A stretch of DNA of 64,000 nucleotides from contig NC_079896.1 in assembly GCF_024868665.1 (NCBI RefSeq), positions 2,706,559 to 2,770,558 on the forward strand, in the 5' to 3' direction. The notes under the pieces are model-generated. The model worked only from the letters and a program-made list of their open reading frames with translations, did no database searches and was not told where the DNA came from. Positions 1-13,781 of this stretch are shown one piece after another (within the stretch, counting starts at the first letter, position 1; each line of letters begins with the position of its first letter). The DNA comes from Triplophysa rosa. Taxonomy: Eukaryota; Chordata; Actinopteri; Cypriniformes; Nemacheilidae. Made by a program: the position numbers and the translations under genes.

Positions 1-1255
<1,255 letters not shown>

Positions 1256-1259
1256 TAAG

Positions 1260-2031
1260 ATGCTGCATTCGAGACAACTCAGATTTCGGCTATAGAGGGT
1301 ATGCATTGACGTCACATGTCGGGAACGCCCTGGGACACGCACCCCTGGGTGGCAAAACACCCAGCAAAATGGCTGAGGAGAATTGGAGAAACAAATAAAC
1401 CGGGACTAAAACACTCAATTATTTGCTGAAATTACAAGCAGCTGGACTTGCCGGTGATCCTTACGACTTCCCCATGACTTACAAAGGAATCAGGTGTTCC
1501 TGGAAACTGAAATGTTGCACGGAATTGCGTTTCCTGATATTGTAAGCAGTCTTTTTGCTGAGTGTTTTGCCACCCACGGGGGCGTGCTCTGGCGTGCTCG
1601 CGTGGTAAAGTGACGACACGTCCATAGCCTCTATTGCCTACCTCAATCCCGGAAGTGAACGTTTGGAACGGCAATCAAAGTCGGTTATATAACTCGGCGC
1701 AGATCGATCAACTCAGCGAGACGCGTCATTTGACATGATGGACAAGACGCCGACTAGCCCTTCGCAACCTTATGTGAACCTTAAACAAACTTTAAACTAT
1801 TTGTACGACAAGTATATGTATGAACACTAACGTTAATATACCCAGAAACTGTTTATGAACAAATGCCTACGTCTGAAAAGCTACCATATAACGTTCTCTC
1901 GGCGTCTCTTAGTGACATCACGTGGTAAACATGCGAATGTGACGCGTGGTTGACTGGAACGGATTGAGGTCGGAAGTCGGATATTTTACGTCATAATATC
2001 CGAAACCCCAGTTGTCTCGAATGCAGCAAGA
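1260..2031. mobile_element. Foldback DNA transposon with 29-bp inverted ends and inner palindrome
   Basis: Left end TGCTGCATTCGAGACAACTC and the inverted right end (2031-2003) agree in about 25 of 29 positions. Inside lies a second inverted pair: GGGTGGCAAAACACCCAGC at about 1347 and its complement near 1557-1580, with one mismatch in 23 bases. No transposase frame is present, so it is non-autonomous. The superfamily is unclear because I could not settle a target duplication. Confidence 0.65.
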
Positions 2032-2034
2032 GTT

Positions 2035-4460
2035 CCAGCACAATCTGTCCCGCCTCTCCAAAATTCTCATTCGTTAACAGACGCGTACTGAGTTTAGCAA
2101 CATGTTGAATTCTTCTGCGGATTTGATTTAGCGTAACTGGTGCAAACGTCACTTCAGAGAGAGAACAGTCATTGAAACATGGAAGTTAATTCCCTGTTTG
2201 TTAAAAAGACCATTATTCATTTTCGAACCTGCACGCTTTAATCCTCTCACTGTGTATGATTAATTATTTGAAGGCAATGGCAGACCGTCGCGTTCTCTGA
2301 TGTAGCGCAACTCGTCAGATGTCAATGTACATCAAATGTCTTAAAAACTGAATGCTAGGCTAATTATAAGTTAATATGTGTACTAGTTATGCCTCTAGGC
2401 AGCTAGTGGGATTTCTCTTCGTATACGGCAGGTAGCTGCTTACTGTCGGATGGGTCACACGATGAAGATAAATTACACAATGCTCGCAGTGTGTGCGTAA
2501 AATGCACACCTGTTTATCTGCAAACAGGTGTTCGACTTCAGTGCCACCCAAGTGGGTGTTGCAAGAAACAGGTGGCTGCAATGCAAAATACAAGCACTAC
2601 AAGCATATACAAGCCTACTCTTAGCAGTTAAGACAAATAAGCTAATATTTGGAAGTTTGCATTTACACCGTACAAGCCAAGAAGTTCTGCCAACTTGATA
2701 TGTTTGTAGTGTCATGTTTATTTTTCACCCAGGGAATATGCTAAAATACATGGATACAAATTCTGTCAGGGCCAATAACTTAACACATTACTCAAGAGAT
2801 AAGAAACCGACTCACAAGACATCGATCGTGACAACAGAACAACGAAGACATTGCGTGGAATCCTGACTGACGTTATTCTGGTCGATACAAATAAATCATT
2901 CAGAATAGTTTTCCAAGCGCATAACCAACATCATTTGTTTGGGGGAATCTCACATAACTTGTCAAGAACATGGCCAGGTCACATTTCATCAAAGTAAAAG
3001 GAAGAAATCAAATTCTAAACACAATCGTATTACAAACTGCTTTAACATAAAGCATAAAATCCATGCACGCAAATCTTCACAAACATGCCGTGCAATTCTG
3101 GACAGTTTCCGTGAGATTCGAAATGTGACGCACATTGAAATGTAAAAACATTTGTCAACATGTCATATTTTCCAACTCTACCAATCTGCCATGTCAAACC
3201 TTGCCGTCCCCGAGTTATTTGTAAATGTCAGAGGATTGGTTCAAATGACCCTGTTGAGTTCTCTAACAATGTTTGATTTAATATTCTGCGCCAAAACAGA
3301 GGACGGGAGACGGATTGTGATGAATCTCTTTTCTTTGTGTCCAAACCTCTGGGGTGTTCTTGAGGTGAGCAACAAAGGTTACAGCTGTTGCTTCTCCTAA
3401 CACGTGCACGTCTTAAGTAATTTAAAACAAGATTTATTAAACAGACGGTCTAGGTGAAGGGCACCAAATCATAGACGCCAGCTTTGTCTGAAATTAATGC
3501 GTCTGTCCGTATTCATGGCTTTGAGCAATGTGCGTATGCATGCGCGTTTGCATAATTATGTTTGACTGGTACACTGGAGACTGTAGCGTTTGTTTAATAA
3601 ATAGCCATATGCAATAGCAAATTTGTAGTAGTGCTTTGATTCAAGCATTGATTTGGTTCGTAAACAGTGAAGCGACCTATTTACGGCATTCTCTGTCAAT
3701 TGCATAAATCTTACACCTGCTGCAAATATTAGCTTCGTGTTTTACTGAATAGCTTAATACGGCGAATATGCTGTCGCATCAGGTGCCGGTGGCATTTGTG
3801 GGCAAACTAATTTGAAACGAATATCCATCTTCCATATCTAACAGCTTCTCAACTGATATCAGCTGTTGTTTACACTCATAGTCGGTGTAATTTTAACATC
3901 TGTTACTGTCAAGCCGAGCGGGACGGCAAATGGCTGAGCTATGGGAAGAGAGTGACAAAAAAAGCCTGCGTAATTATTGAACAAAACAGATTGGTTGCGC
4001 GCTACGAACATATTCTAGCCAGGCGAGAGGTGTCTGAGCCACTGAAACAATTTCATAAGCCTGGCTCAAGTTTCGGGGAATATTTGCCTGAATAATTGTC
4101 GCTCTAAATATAGCGAGCATATTTTGTCACTGTGTATTAACTTCTGCACAAACGTTTCACGGTGTTCTCAGGCGTAGAGCCGCAGCACACCCCTTATTTC
4201 CCCATCAGCGGATTCCAAATGTTGTAATTGCTTTTTGATAATGCAAAATCAATGGGTGTTTAGCCGTAGTAAACCACAGACACGAACAGCTTGATGTGGC
4301 ATGCATTAGCTGGTTTTCCTAATTGCCGCGATATGTCCGTGGGTCAAAAAGGTCAGAAAGGTCAAGATCGGTCGGTAAACCCTTGAAAGTGAATCGGCAG
4401 AAGCAGGCTGCACGGTTCCTTTCTTCCACCGACTTCACACAATTTGCTTTGTTACGGCAT
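2035..4460. other. Intron sequence without recognised feature
   Basis: Frames of up to 82 codons on either strand show no family resemblance. No tandem array and no long inverted repeat was found here. It may include old, unrecognised repeats. Confidence 0.45.
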
Positions 4461-4464
4461 CGCA

Positions 4465-4717
4465 TGTCATCATTTATTCACCCTCATGCCGTTTAAAACC
4501 TGTATGTGACTCTTTCTTCTGTAGAAACACAAAGTAAGATATTTTGAGGAATGTCTCAGTGGTTTTGTGTCCATTTCCAATAGAAGTCAATGGGGGTCAG
4601 TGTTGCATTCTTCAAAATATCTTCTTTTGTGTTCTTCAGAAGAAAGAAAGTCATACAGGTTTGGAATGACGTAAGGATGAGTGATAAATCATTTTCATTT
4701 TCGTCTGAACTATGCCT
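4465..4717. mobile_element. Palindromic TTAA-flanked MITE, family A, copy 1 (left end worn)
   Basis: Family A is the commonest repeat in the window. Its arms carry TTTACTCACCCTCATG, AAGAAGATATTTTGA and their complements, around a short centre that includes CCATTGACTTC. Intact copies begin TTAA/AGGGA and end TCCCT/TTAA. This copy has both inner arms (AGATATTTTGAGGAATG and AAAATATCTTCTTTTGTG) and a right end with TTAA at 4718. The left terminus is lost. No coding capacity. Confidence 0.75.
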
Positions 4718-5465
4718 TTAATTCCACTAAAGGATTACTATTTTTGTGGGTTTTACTTCACTGTTGTATAATGGAGGCACATTACTGTATACTTAAGGTC
4801 CACAACAAGATTAAAGTCCTCATAGAGATTTATTCTCCGAACCAGAGAGCGTACATCACATTAAGTCGTGTGAGCGCTCTCGTTCTCACACACACCCTTT
4901 TCCAGGAAACCCGCCTTTTTTAATGCACTATTTTAAGTGTATCAGATATAAAACCAAGACTGTCTTGGGCCTATTGGTTTTGACATCATATCCACATAAT
5001 ACGACCATTTATTTATTTAGTGTAATTTATATCTATACTATTTATTTATATTCTATTTATGTGGATACGATTGTTCACAATATCGTGAATTCTTTAAAAT
5101 ATTATACTTATACTAAAAAAACTATTTTTTATATGTTGTATTAAGTGGATTGTATGGCCCATATTATATAAACCATAGATGTGAGATGTTGACAGCTCCA
5201 ATATGGCGATGCAGAAGACATATCTGGAGCAGCCGAATTCTGCAGCTGCTTATTATCCATGTGCGACATGACCAGACAAGCCCATTTTCAGGCCTCCATG
5301 GAGCTCACTGGGGTATTTAGAGACTTGTCTGTCCTTCTTTAAGCAGAGGGATGACTGAGGAAGCCGTTGAGGCGTTGGTCGAGCATCCCTCATGTCTGAC
5401 GGCGAGCTAATCTAGACTCCCCTATCAATATCACGTCTCTATTGCAACTTGTATTCATGCTTGTA

Positions 5466-5714
5466 TGAATTTTAAACCCGTGTAATTTTCTTTCTTCTGC
5501 AGAACGTAAAAGAAGATATTTTGAAAAATGTTGGTAACCAAAAACCGTTGGTCCCCATTGACTACTAATGCATGAACACAAAACCAATGCAAGTCAATGG
5601 GGACCAACGTTTCATCATTTTCAAAACATCTTCTTTTATGTTCTGCAGACTAAAGAAATGGCAAGAGGGCATGTAAATAATGACAGAATTTCATTTTGAA
5701 GATGAACTATTCCT
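5466..5714. mobile_element. Family A MITE, copy 2
   Basis: Inner arms AAAAGAAGATATTTTG and CATCTTCTTTTATGTTCTG flank GGTCCCCATTGAC and its complement GTCAATGGGGACC, an unusually well-kept central palindrome. The right end reads GAACTATTCCT/TTAA. The left end is diverged. Confidence 0.72.
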
Positions 5715-5719
5715 TTAAT

Positions 5720-6830
5720 TGTATGCAATGTGCTGCCAATCGAGTTGCTTTGAATTATGAATGTATTTAATACGCGAGTCTGTTTTAGAATAACAGCCGC
5801 TTTCAGGCCTTATGCAGAAAGTGAAACTTTAGATAAAACATTTTTCAGAGTGCGCGAGAGCTCAAATGTGTTTAATTAATTATAAAGAGTCGCACCTTAG
5901 AAATGCAGCGTTCATCACACATGCGTCAAAGCAAAAGGCTTCTCATTAATAGGCTGATCTTGCTCTACAGTCTGAGAATCCGACCTGCTGTGAATAATAT
6001 TTCCCAGCATGCCTCAGATCTCCATTTAATATCTCCATCACTCAGTGTTGACCTTTGTAGATTTACTGCTCCTCGGCACGACGGAAAATGGCATCTAGTC
6101 AAGCTTATCTTCTTTAGCATCTCCGCTCTCTCGGGAAGACCGTCACCATGGTGCTTCCTTATGGCATTTTCCTGGTCAATCAAATTATTACGAGGTTGAA
6201 TTTCGAACTGAGCTCCAAATGCTTGACTGAGCGGATCCTACTCTATACGTTTCTACAGTAATGAGACACTCAGGTAGCATAGCGCCGGGTAATTCAGACA
6301 CTTTCAGCAGACCGAGTGATGAATGAGAAATTGGGAATATAATTTGGAAAGGTCAAACTACTGATCAAAGGTAGAAATGTATCCGCTGGAAGGGGCCGGT
6401 ACTCAGAGAAGGTTCATTATCTCCTTCGAGCAGATCAACATGTCACTTGTTAGAGTTGACAGTACTAGAGGAGCTTATCGAGGCAAACGCTCAGAGGAAG
6501 GGTTGGGATATAGGTGTCGCGGGGGTCAATTTAAACAGAATCGGTAGCAGACATCATCTTGTTTGTTATGGTGGAAAATAGCTAAAAAAAAGCTTGTGAT
6601 CGACGTAGTTCTCAGGAAAGGCTTTTGCACGTTTTAGAAATACCTGGGAATTTATTTGGGAACACAAATGTCATGAAGTAATCCTTTGAGGAAATATTTA
6701 TGGCATTTCAAAATTGTTTGCTAGTACTCTTGCGCTCGCTTTTGAAAAACATGCATTAGTCCGTGATATGTTGGGAAAGCTGCCTTGAGGTTTAATCGCC
6801 TTAAAAAACATTACGCACCTCTTTTACACG
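5720..6830. other. Intron sequence without recognised feature
   Basis: A 98-codon plus-strand frame at 5903-6199 overlaps a 72-codon minus-strand frame. Neither looks like a known protein and neither has clear splice signals at its edges. No repeat family recognised. Confidence 0.4.
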
Positions 6831-6832
6831 TT

Positions 6833-6970
6833 TGTCAGACGCTTTTATCCAAAGCAACTTACAGTACAGCTGGGTATACATTTTTGATTAGTCCTCATGC
6901 TCCCTGGGAATCGAACCCACGACCTTGACGTGGTTAAAGAGCCAAGCTTTGCCAGTCGAGCTACAGGAAC
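6833..6970 (-). mobile_element. tRNA-derived SINE (DANA-like), minus strand
   Basis: Read on the minus strand, the head has an RNA polymerase III A box (TAGCTCGACTGG) and a perfect B box (GGTTCGATTCC). It is followed by a body ending in the tail TTGCTTTGGATAAAAGCG TCTG, the tail shared by fish SINEs and L2-type LINEs. This architecture is that of the cyprinid DANA/mermaid SINEs. The tRNA-like part is not a functional tRNA gene: the cloverleaf is incomplete. Confidence 0.82.
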
Positions 6971-7273
6971 TCTTACACTGTTTAATGAACATTAATGAAA
7001 AAGTTAGACGTTTGTTTAACAATGAGTTTGTGTTAATCAGCAATGTCAATGTCAAATCATCCACAGACAGTTTGGAGACCGCTGATGAGTGATGCTGTTT
7101 CAGATGGCTGCACTGAATACATTAACAAGATCCTGGAGGAATCGACTATATGATCATAATCTTCCATTTTTGTCGCTTTAACCAAAAATCTCATCAATGA
7201 CACTCAAGTACTTTATCAACAAAACCCAAAATGTTGTGTTCCAAAAGTTGCCTTGGTTACATTTCATTTTAAA

Positions 7274-7289
7274 TATACACACACACACG

Positions 7290-7336
<47 letters not shown>
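7274..7336. repeat. Compound (CA)n(TA)n microsatellite
   Basis: A run of CA dinucleotides with one CG interruption passes directly into about 13 TA dinucleotides. Length polymorphism is likely. Confidence 0.95.
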
Positions 7337-7340
<4 letters not shown>

Positions 7341-7450
7341 AAAAAGTGATGTTTATCTATTTTTTCAATTATATTTTTGTCTACAAAATAATTTTTATTA
7401 TTGTGTTGTATTAAGTACTATTATATTTTATAAATGGTAGGTATGTTATA

Positions 7451-7520
7451 TATTACATTACATTACATTACAATACATTACATTACTATATTACATTATA
7501 TTATATTATATTACATTATT
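7451..7520. repeat. Degenerate (ATTAC)n pentanucleotide repeat
   Basis: Repeated TTACA units with drift into ATTAT. The array abuts the left end of the element at 7523, so its AT-rich repeats obscure that element's target duplication. Confidence 0.85.
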
Positions 7521-7522
7521 TT

Positions 7523-7889
7523 ATAGACCGTTTCAAAGTGACAACACAAACAAATGTTACTGCGCATGCGCGCGTTCATGGACTGCCCTTAACTTCCGAT
7601 GCACTCCGATACCAAGCTCAACTGCTAGATGTCAATGTACCATACGGATTCTCTAAATACGTTAAAACTACAGGACCCATTCAACAAATTGTTCATTAAA
7701 AAAAAAAACACACAACAAAATTCATCAAAATGTTTATATAATGCAATTATTAAAAAATACAATTATAATATGAATTAATATTAACATAAATAAAATAAAA
7801 TATAAATAGTATATTAATAGACACTGGCCAAACACAAACCGGAAGTTAACTGCAGTCCCAGCCTGCTTGTCCAATGAAACGGTCTATAT
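7523..7889. mobile_element. DNA transposon MITE, family E, copy 1
   Basis: The ends TATAGACCGTTTCA and TGAAACGGTCTATA are inverted. Internal landmarks shared with the copy at 22206 are GCGCATGCGCGCG, CTAGATGTCAATGTACCATA and CGGAAGTTAACTGCAGTCCC. It has no coding frame. Flanking ATTATTTTA occurs on both sides, but in AT repeats this cannot be taken as a target duplication. Confidence 0.72.
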
Positions 7890-9440
7890 TATTTTATATA
7901 ATATTATATACTTCTCATTTTTCTTACATTAACAACATTTTCCAGGTTCTGGAAGGCCTATATAAACTTATGACCTTAACTGTATATAATATGCTATATG
8001 TATGCTATGTATTTATACTTTATTTATATGTTTGTTTTATAGGTTTAACAAGGCATATTCATCTTTCCAGCTGCCCCTCTGGTACCTGCTTAAGTACCTT
8101 GTGGTTCAGGAGCCATAGACGCCCTGACAGTGTCTCACAGAAACACATGTCAGCTCCTCTTTTTTGTTTCCACTGCAAAGGCGTTTTTATTCCAGCAGAA
8201 TCTTATTACGTTTCATTACAATTCTGACAAATGATGGAAAACACGACCCAACTAGGCAAAAATGAAACAACAGACCCAAAGGAATATCACGTCACATACA
8301 TAATCTGAATTGACATTTTGCTGAATGTCGCGTCGGGCCCGGCTAAAGCTTAATGCAGTGCGAGACGTCGCTGCGGCAGAAACCCATCGATAAATAGTTC
8401 GGCCGCGGAGGCTGCAACAGATGCTATTAACAAGATGTTCGGGATAAACCCAATGCTAGAGAATTCCTCAACAACACATGCCTTGCTGCCTTCTCCGATG
8501 GATAAGGGCGTAAATTGTAAATGCTCACGAGCGGCATCAATTATTCAGAGTTGCCTCGATGCTCTGCAGCTCTCGGTGGCTGATGTCGGTGAAATATTGG
8601 CAGGAGAAAATACCACCTGCTTAATTATGGTGATTAGCTTTGGGGGCATCTCAGCCTGCCGAAACCATACATTCTTCCTTATCTGTTTGACTGCGAATGA
8701 AACCACTCCAGATGAGGCATTAATAGCATGATTGTCGGTGATCTATTTGTTGCTGGGTCAAGTCGTCCCTGAGAAATTGCTTAATGACGGTAATAGCATG
8801 TCACTACGGGTATTTAAAAACCTACAAATAGTCGAAACTAATAACATAAAGACCTCGCTATTAGAAAGAAAACCCTGCAATCCTTGAGATGTTGTTAAAC
8901 CAATTAAAAGGAAATGCAATGTTTGCTTTTCACAGTTTTTTATCTATCAACTAAGAATTTTGTGTTGTGGTCAGCTAAGTGTTTGTGGTGAGGGCCCTGG
9001 TGTTGAGCTTGTTTCTTGCTCATGTGGCCCGAGGCTTCCGAGGCCCCTGGCGGTGTGATGCCCTAGGGCGCTGGTCCCAGTGGCCCGACCTATAGTCATG
9101 CCCTGAGCATACTCCTGTTTAAAACATTTAGCCTACTGAAGCAAAAATGCAAACTATTTCAGATATTATGCTAGAAAATTGTTAGGTAATATATTAGCAC
9201 AGCATGCAGTACAGAAACCTTCTATTTCAATCATACAGTGCGTGAAAGCTTGGCATGGACAATTTACTGATGAGAGACCGTCTGGATTTATGATTTCATA
9301 AAGTTTTCATAATGAAGGCATTATTTTCCACGTTGTGTTTTTTTACCACTTGCACAAATTATACAAATGATTAATACGTTACTATTTATATATTATATAT
9401 TTATTTTTATATAGTATTGTTTATTTAAATAAATTTAAGA
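7890..9440. other. Intron sequence, includes a GC-rich patch
   Basis: I saw no recognised gene. About 8290-8760 looks repeat-free and mixed in composition. 8985-9115 is markedly GC-rich for this intron (many GGCCC and CCTGG words) and fits none of the repeat families seen here. Plus-strand frames of 117 codons (7874-8227) and 98 codons (8435-8731) have no recognisable domain. Confidence 0.4.
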
Positions 9441-9444
9441 GCTG

Positions 9445-10066
9445 TCTTGATATAAGATTTTCACTTCACGGTTATATCATGGCTAAAAGAATTTGATGTA
9501 GTGATATTACCGTGATATCTATTTTTTATGTTCAAATTCATCTTAAATTTTTTTATTGTCTTTTTTTAGCCACCAAATAAAACGAGAGTGTAAGGACTAG
9601 AGAGAGTTTGTAATCATTGTGGCTCTTAAGGCAAAACTTTGAACTTTGCTATGATATTATCATATGTGTAGCATGCACAGTTTCAGAGTATCGATAATCA
9701 TGGTTTTAAAGTCCCAGTGAAATGAAAAATTACAATGCCTATTTTTTCATGAAATATTGCAGTGTTTATTGTAAATAGTTTATCAATGTGGGTCATTCTC
9801 TTTTTAAAAATCGTGTGCCCTCATAATCTTCATTTAAAATGATGTTAGACGGCTTGGGCGGAGCATCCGTTAACTCCTCCCCTTCAACTGTCGGTCTGCT
9901 GCCAGAACTATTTCAAAATGCAACGGCTGTGAAAGACGGCAGTGAAAGACGAAAGCCACGGCCAATATTTTTCAAAATTCCATTTCACTCGGAAATGCGT
10001 GAAAACACTAAGTAAAAACGATCGCAACTTCGGGTTCATGGGGACTTTAATATCACGGTTATTGAC
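9445..10066. mobile_element. Older AT-rich repeat interrupted by a TTAA element
   Basis: Flanks at 9445-9705 and 10051-10066 share words such as ATATCACGGT and ATATTACCGTGATAT that are typical of degraded fish hAT-like repeats. The younger element at 9710-10046 splits them. The outer repeat's limits are uncertain. Confidence 0.35.
9710..10046. mobile_element. TTAA-flanked MITE, family K
   Basis: TTAA at 9706-9709 and 10047-10050 flank the element. Its ends AGTCCCAGTGAAAT and ATGGGGACT are inverted over the terminal bases. No coding frame spans it. TTAA duplications point to a piggyBac- or Kolobok-type transposase acting in trans, which is inference from the target site only. Confidence 0.65.
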
Positions 10067-10071
10067 ACACA

Positions 10072-10124
<53 letters not shown>
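10065..10124. repeat. (AC)n(TC)n microsatellite
   Basis: Five CA units followed by about 25 uninterrupted TC dinucleotides. The poly-Arg-Glu and Leu-Ser frames across it are artefacts of the repeat. Confidence 0.95.
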
Positions 10125-10127
<3 letters not shown>

Positions 10128-10129
10128 CT

Positions 10130-11060
10130 CATCCCCATTACCACAATTCATATAAGAAGAGAAAATGCCTCCACTGAAACACTGCAGTCATTCTGTTGCC
10201 CTCTGTAGTCCTGTAATCATATTTCTTTACATTTGTTTCATGTCACCTTCACCTTCCCAACCTCTGGATTGGTAATTAAGTCAATGCTTCCACAGCTCCC
10301 CATTTGCTGTGCTTTCTGCACTTGGGCATTGAACAGTTATTATCATTCATGGAAGGTCAAGCCACCCCAGACATTTCCCAGCACGAATGGAAAGAGTGAC
10401 CGGTGTGCCGAATTCATCATGGTTTTATTGTGTCCTTTCGGACTGTAATAAGCCTTTGCTCAGCTGCCAAGATTTCTCGGTGGGTCCTCTATCGGCTCAA
10501 CCTGCTGCGATTCACGCCATATGCAAACAGATGCAAAATGTCGAGTCCAAAGAGGTTTGTGATTTCCAGAGCCCGAAAAATCAGAGGGACATTGGTAAAA
10601 ATTAAACAAATCCTGAGCTCGGCGCAATGCATTATGGGATTGCATCCTCTGATAAAGATACACGGGTTCTTTGCTTAAACGGTGTATTTTAGGGGGCATA
10701 AGAAAGTTGCCAACTCACCTTTACATTGGTGTCTATGATGTCGCAAAAACGCTGCTTACAAGGTTTTGGAACAGAGGCAATGTGTCATGCACACACAGAG
10801 CATTTTCTAGAATTGAAAAGCGTAAACGTGCTTTTGCGCCGCCATACTGAGCCACGTTTAGATCTCAGCATGGCACAGAGCGCTAAAATGTCCCTCCAAA
10901 TGTCAACAGCCGCATAAATACATGCATATTTGCAAACACAAGCGCATTGTTTTCGCTTTTGTCACACGAGAGCTGCTGGCTGTACGGTGCACTTTGGTGT
11001 CGTGTGATTAGAGGTACAAATCTCTCTTTTTTTGTTGCAAGAGCTAATAGAACACAAAAT
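10130..11060. other. Intron sequence without recognised feature
   Basis: Several overlapping frames of 63-91 codons lie at 10230-10920 on both strands with no family resemblance. No repeat family recognised. Confidence 0.4.
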
Positions 11061-11063
11061 TAA

Positions 11064-11312
11064 AGAGAACGTTAATTCACCATCATGTCAGTTTATGACC
11101 GACTTTATCTGTTCAACGGAACATAAAAGATGATATTTTGAAGAACGGCGGTAACCAAACAACACCGGTCCTTATTGACTTCCACTGTAAGAACCACCCG
11201 ACATTTCTCGAAATATCTTCTTTTGTGAAAAAAGAGTCATATACAGGTTTTGAGTGGCATGAGGGTGAGTAAAAAATGACAACATTTTTATTTTGGGGTG
11301 GACTGTCCATTT
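11064..11312. mobile_element. Family A MITE, copy 3
   Basis: TTAA at 11060-11063 and 11313-11316 flank it. Inner arms AAAAGATGATATTTTGAAG and CGAAATATCTTCTTTTGTG are present, and the right arm carries GGCATGAGGGTGAGTAAA. Confidence 0.78.
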
Positions 11313-11319
11313 TTAAGCT

Positions 11320-13775
11320 AGCATGAAAAATATCACAATTCAACCCTGTTGACCAAGATCTTTGTATATTAACAAGAAATATTGTTTGAATAAATATAAA
11401 AGATGACGATTCAATAAATGGTCATCCTTAATAAGAATAAATAAATAAATGTAGTGTTTTGGAATTTCTATAATGTATTTCACTAACCCTATGCTTCAGG
11501 TATCTGCTCCACAACGGCTTGCCGGATGCTCCCGTACGGTAGTTTAAAACTGCAAATCAACACAGATCAGGAGGCTATTGACCTCAGAGTCAGCAGATCA
11601 GCGTCGACTTTATCACCGGCGAGAGGGCAGCTGGCGCATCAAGTGGAATGACAGTTCACAAGTCGCCCGAGGGGCTAAGCGCCTGCTCTTAACATCCGCC
11701 TGGTAGGTTTCGACACTGTCACAGACCACGCACAGAGCTTCCCCGCCTGGCGAAACTGCCACTGATTCACGGCCACTCAAACCACCACGTGCAAAATAAT
11801 GATAGATGGCAACTCATTGAAAGAGAGCTAAACTGTTGGCTTATTTGCGCTCGTGACAGCGGAAATGAATATATGTGCTTAGAACAGTCACGGCTCTTAA
11901 GTAATTCATAACAATCAAGAGGACGGAGAAGCGGTGTCTGTAATTTGTCATGCATTAACTGTGCTCTTTGTCACCGTGAAAGCTTTGTGTTATCACTGCC
12001 TTATCACTGTTATCACACAAAAACTACATTATTTATGGCTCGCTCTCGTCGGCGGGTCGACGCTCAGACGCTGGAGCTGAAAAATGTTTTTTGTTATGTC
12101 AATATCCGAGCGGCGCGTACGCGGGAGAGTGACCGGGTAAGGAGATAGCTGTTATGGGGGAATATGTGGAGGCATAATATTTTTTTATTTGGAATTATAA
12201 TTCAGCTCTGGGTATGTTCATTAAGAATTGAAAGGAATTTTTTTGCCAGGATCTTTGGATTTCCATAAGCTCATTAGTGATCATGTTCCTGCAACGGATC
12301 AGCGGGGTTGGGCCGAGTCGCCATTATGCAACGGCAAGGCTACGCTGTTTAAAGGGGAATATTTTAATTAATAACTCCTTTGTGCGCAAACCCATTCAAA
12401 TTCTAGCTGCGAATGAATGCTCAGAATCTTGTTATGGGCCAACGAAAGTAAATTTGAAAAAATGAAAGAAATAAAATCAGTTGTAGCCAAGACCTTGCCT
12501 TTCCCTTAAATGTTGTGACGGATACATGCATCGCCTGATCTGCTTTCCACCAGATGAATATTTAACAATAAAATGCATTGAAACTTGAAAGACCTGGCTT
12601 TGCAGGTCCGGGGCTCAATAAATAAGCAAAATTGTACTGCATTATATAAAACGATCAAAAATGTCACAAACGTTACCTCATGCATGTGGAAAATGAAATT
12701 TATCGAGGCCTTCGAATGACTTTTAAAAATATAGCTTTTTTGTTCTAAAAAAAAGAACACGCACTAATATTATTTGTGTAATATAACTTGCTGGAACGTC
12801 TTAACTGTGGTGTTTTAGCATTGATGCAGATTGCCAATGTAAAGTTAAACATAAAATCATTTTTCAACCGTTTTTAAAGGTATTAGGCTTTGATGAGTAA
12901 ACATTTCTTACGCAATTTTCCATGCACAAATCAGGATTAATCAACCTGAAAAAATAAGTAACTATTTTACTAGGTGGTTACTAATCACACAGAAACATAA
13001 CTATTCAAAAAAGCTATACATACGCCCCTCCCCTAAACCTAACATCACTGGTGCGGAAGCAAAACGTACTAAAACATACGAACGAAGACCTCATAAAACA
13101 GTTACACATTTCAGTGAGATTCACAAAAATGTGTACATTTGGAATCATAATTCTCCTTTGGCATGTCTCAGTCTCCTATAAACACGCAGACACACAAAAA
13201 CACGTCGGGCTTGAAGTCATTATGCTGCAATCTTTCTCATTGGTCCTATGACAATAGACTCAACAGAACCCCAGGTAGAAATATAGCTGCTCTGCGAATA
13301 AATTCACACCAGTAAGTTTCCTAATTGGAACAGATTTTTCTTTTTACAAAACAGACCTCAATGTGAATTGAACCGGTTGCTGATTAATCTAATTGTATTG
13401 GCAATTCATGTGCACATAGAGGAGATTTGTTTAGAGATCAATTGTGCCCAATTTTGGCACAAAAAGTAAACGTAAACAGCTGATTTACAAAACCGCGAGA
13501 AGAGGCGATGTCACGGTGGCCTATTTTAGAGAAATCTTTTGGAAACAGCGAATGCAGCTCGTCCAATAGGAATACAGATCTCACGGGCCGGTAATGCATT
13601 CTTCAGCTAATTCACTTTTTAGCTTAAAGGACTCCAGAGATACTCCAGACATAAAAAGAACACACCCACAGGGCTTCAAAGTAACGCTTTGAAATAAATA
13701 GTTATGAAACAGCATCCATTGACCCAGCACATAATAACGCAGAAGTTGTTACATGATGCCTTTAAAATTAAAAGC
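11320..13775. other. Intron sequence without recognised feature
   Basis: No family A to K repeat, tandem array or plausible exon was seen. 11560-11720 and 12010-12140 are GC-richer than average and look single-copy. Confidence 0.4.
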
Positions 13776-13781
13776 AATTAA

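Noticed and set aside
6900..6970. A tRNA gene on the minus strand
   Set aside because: A and B boxes are good, but the sequence continues into a SINE tail and does not fold as a full cloverleaf. It is the head of a tRNA-derived SINE.
9908..10208. Frames with Leu-Ser or Arg-Glu runs
   Set aside because: They cross the (TC)n microsatellite and are artefacts of it.
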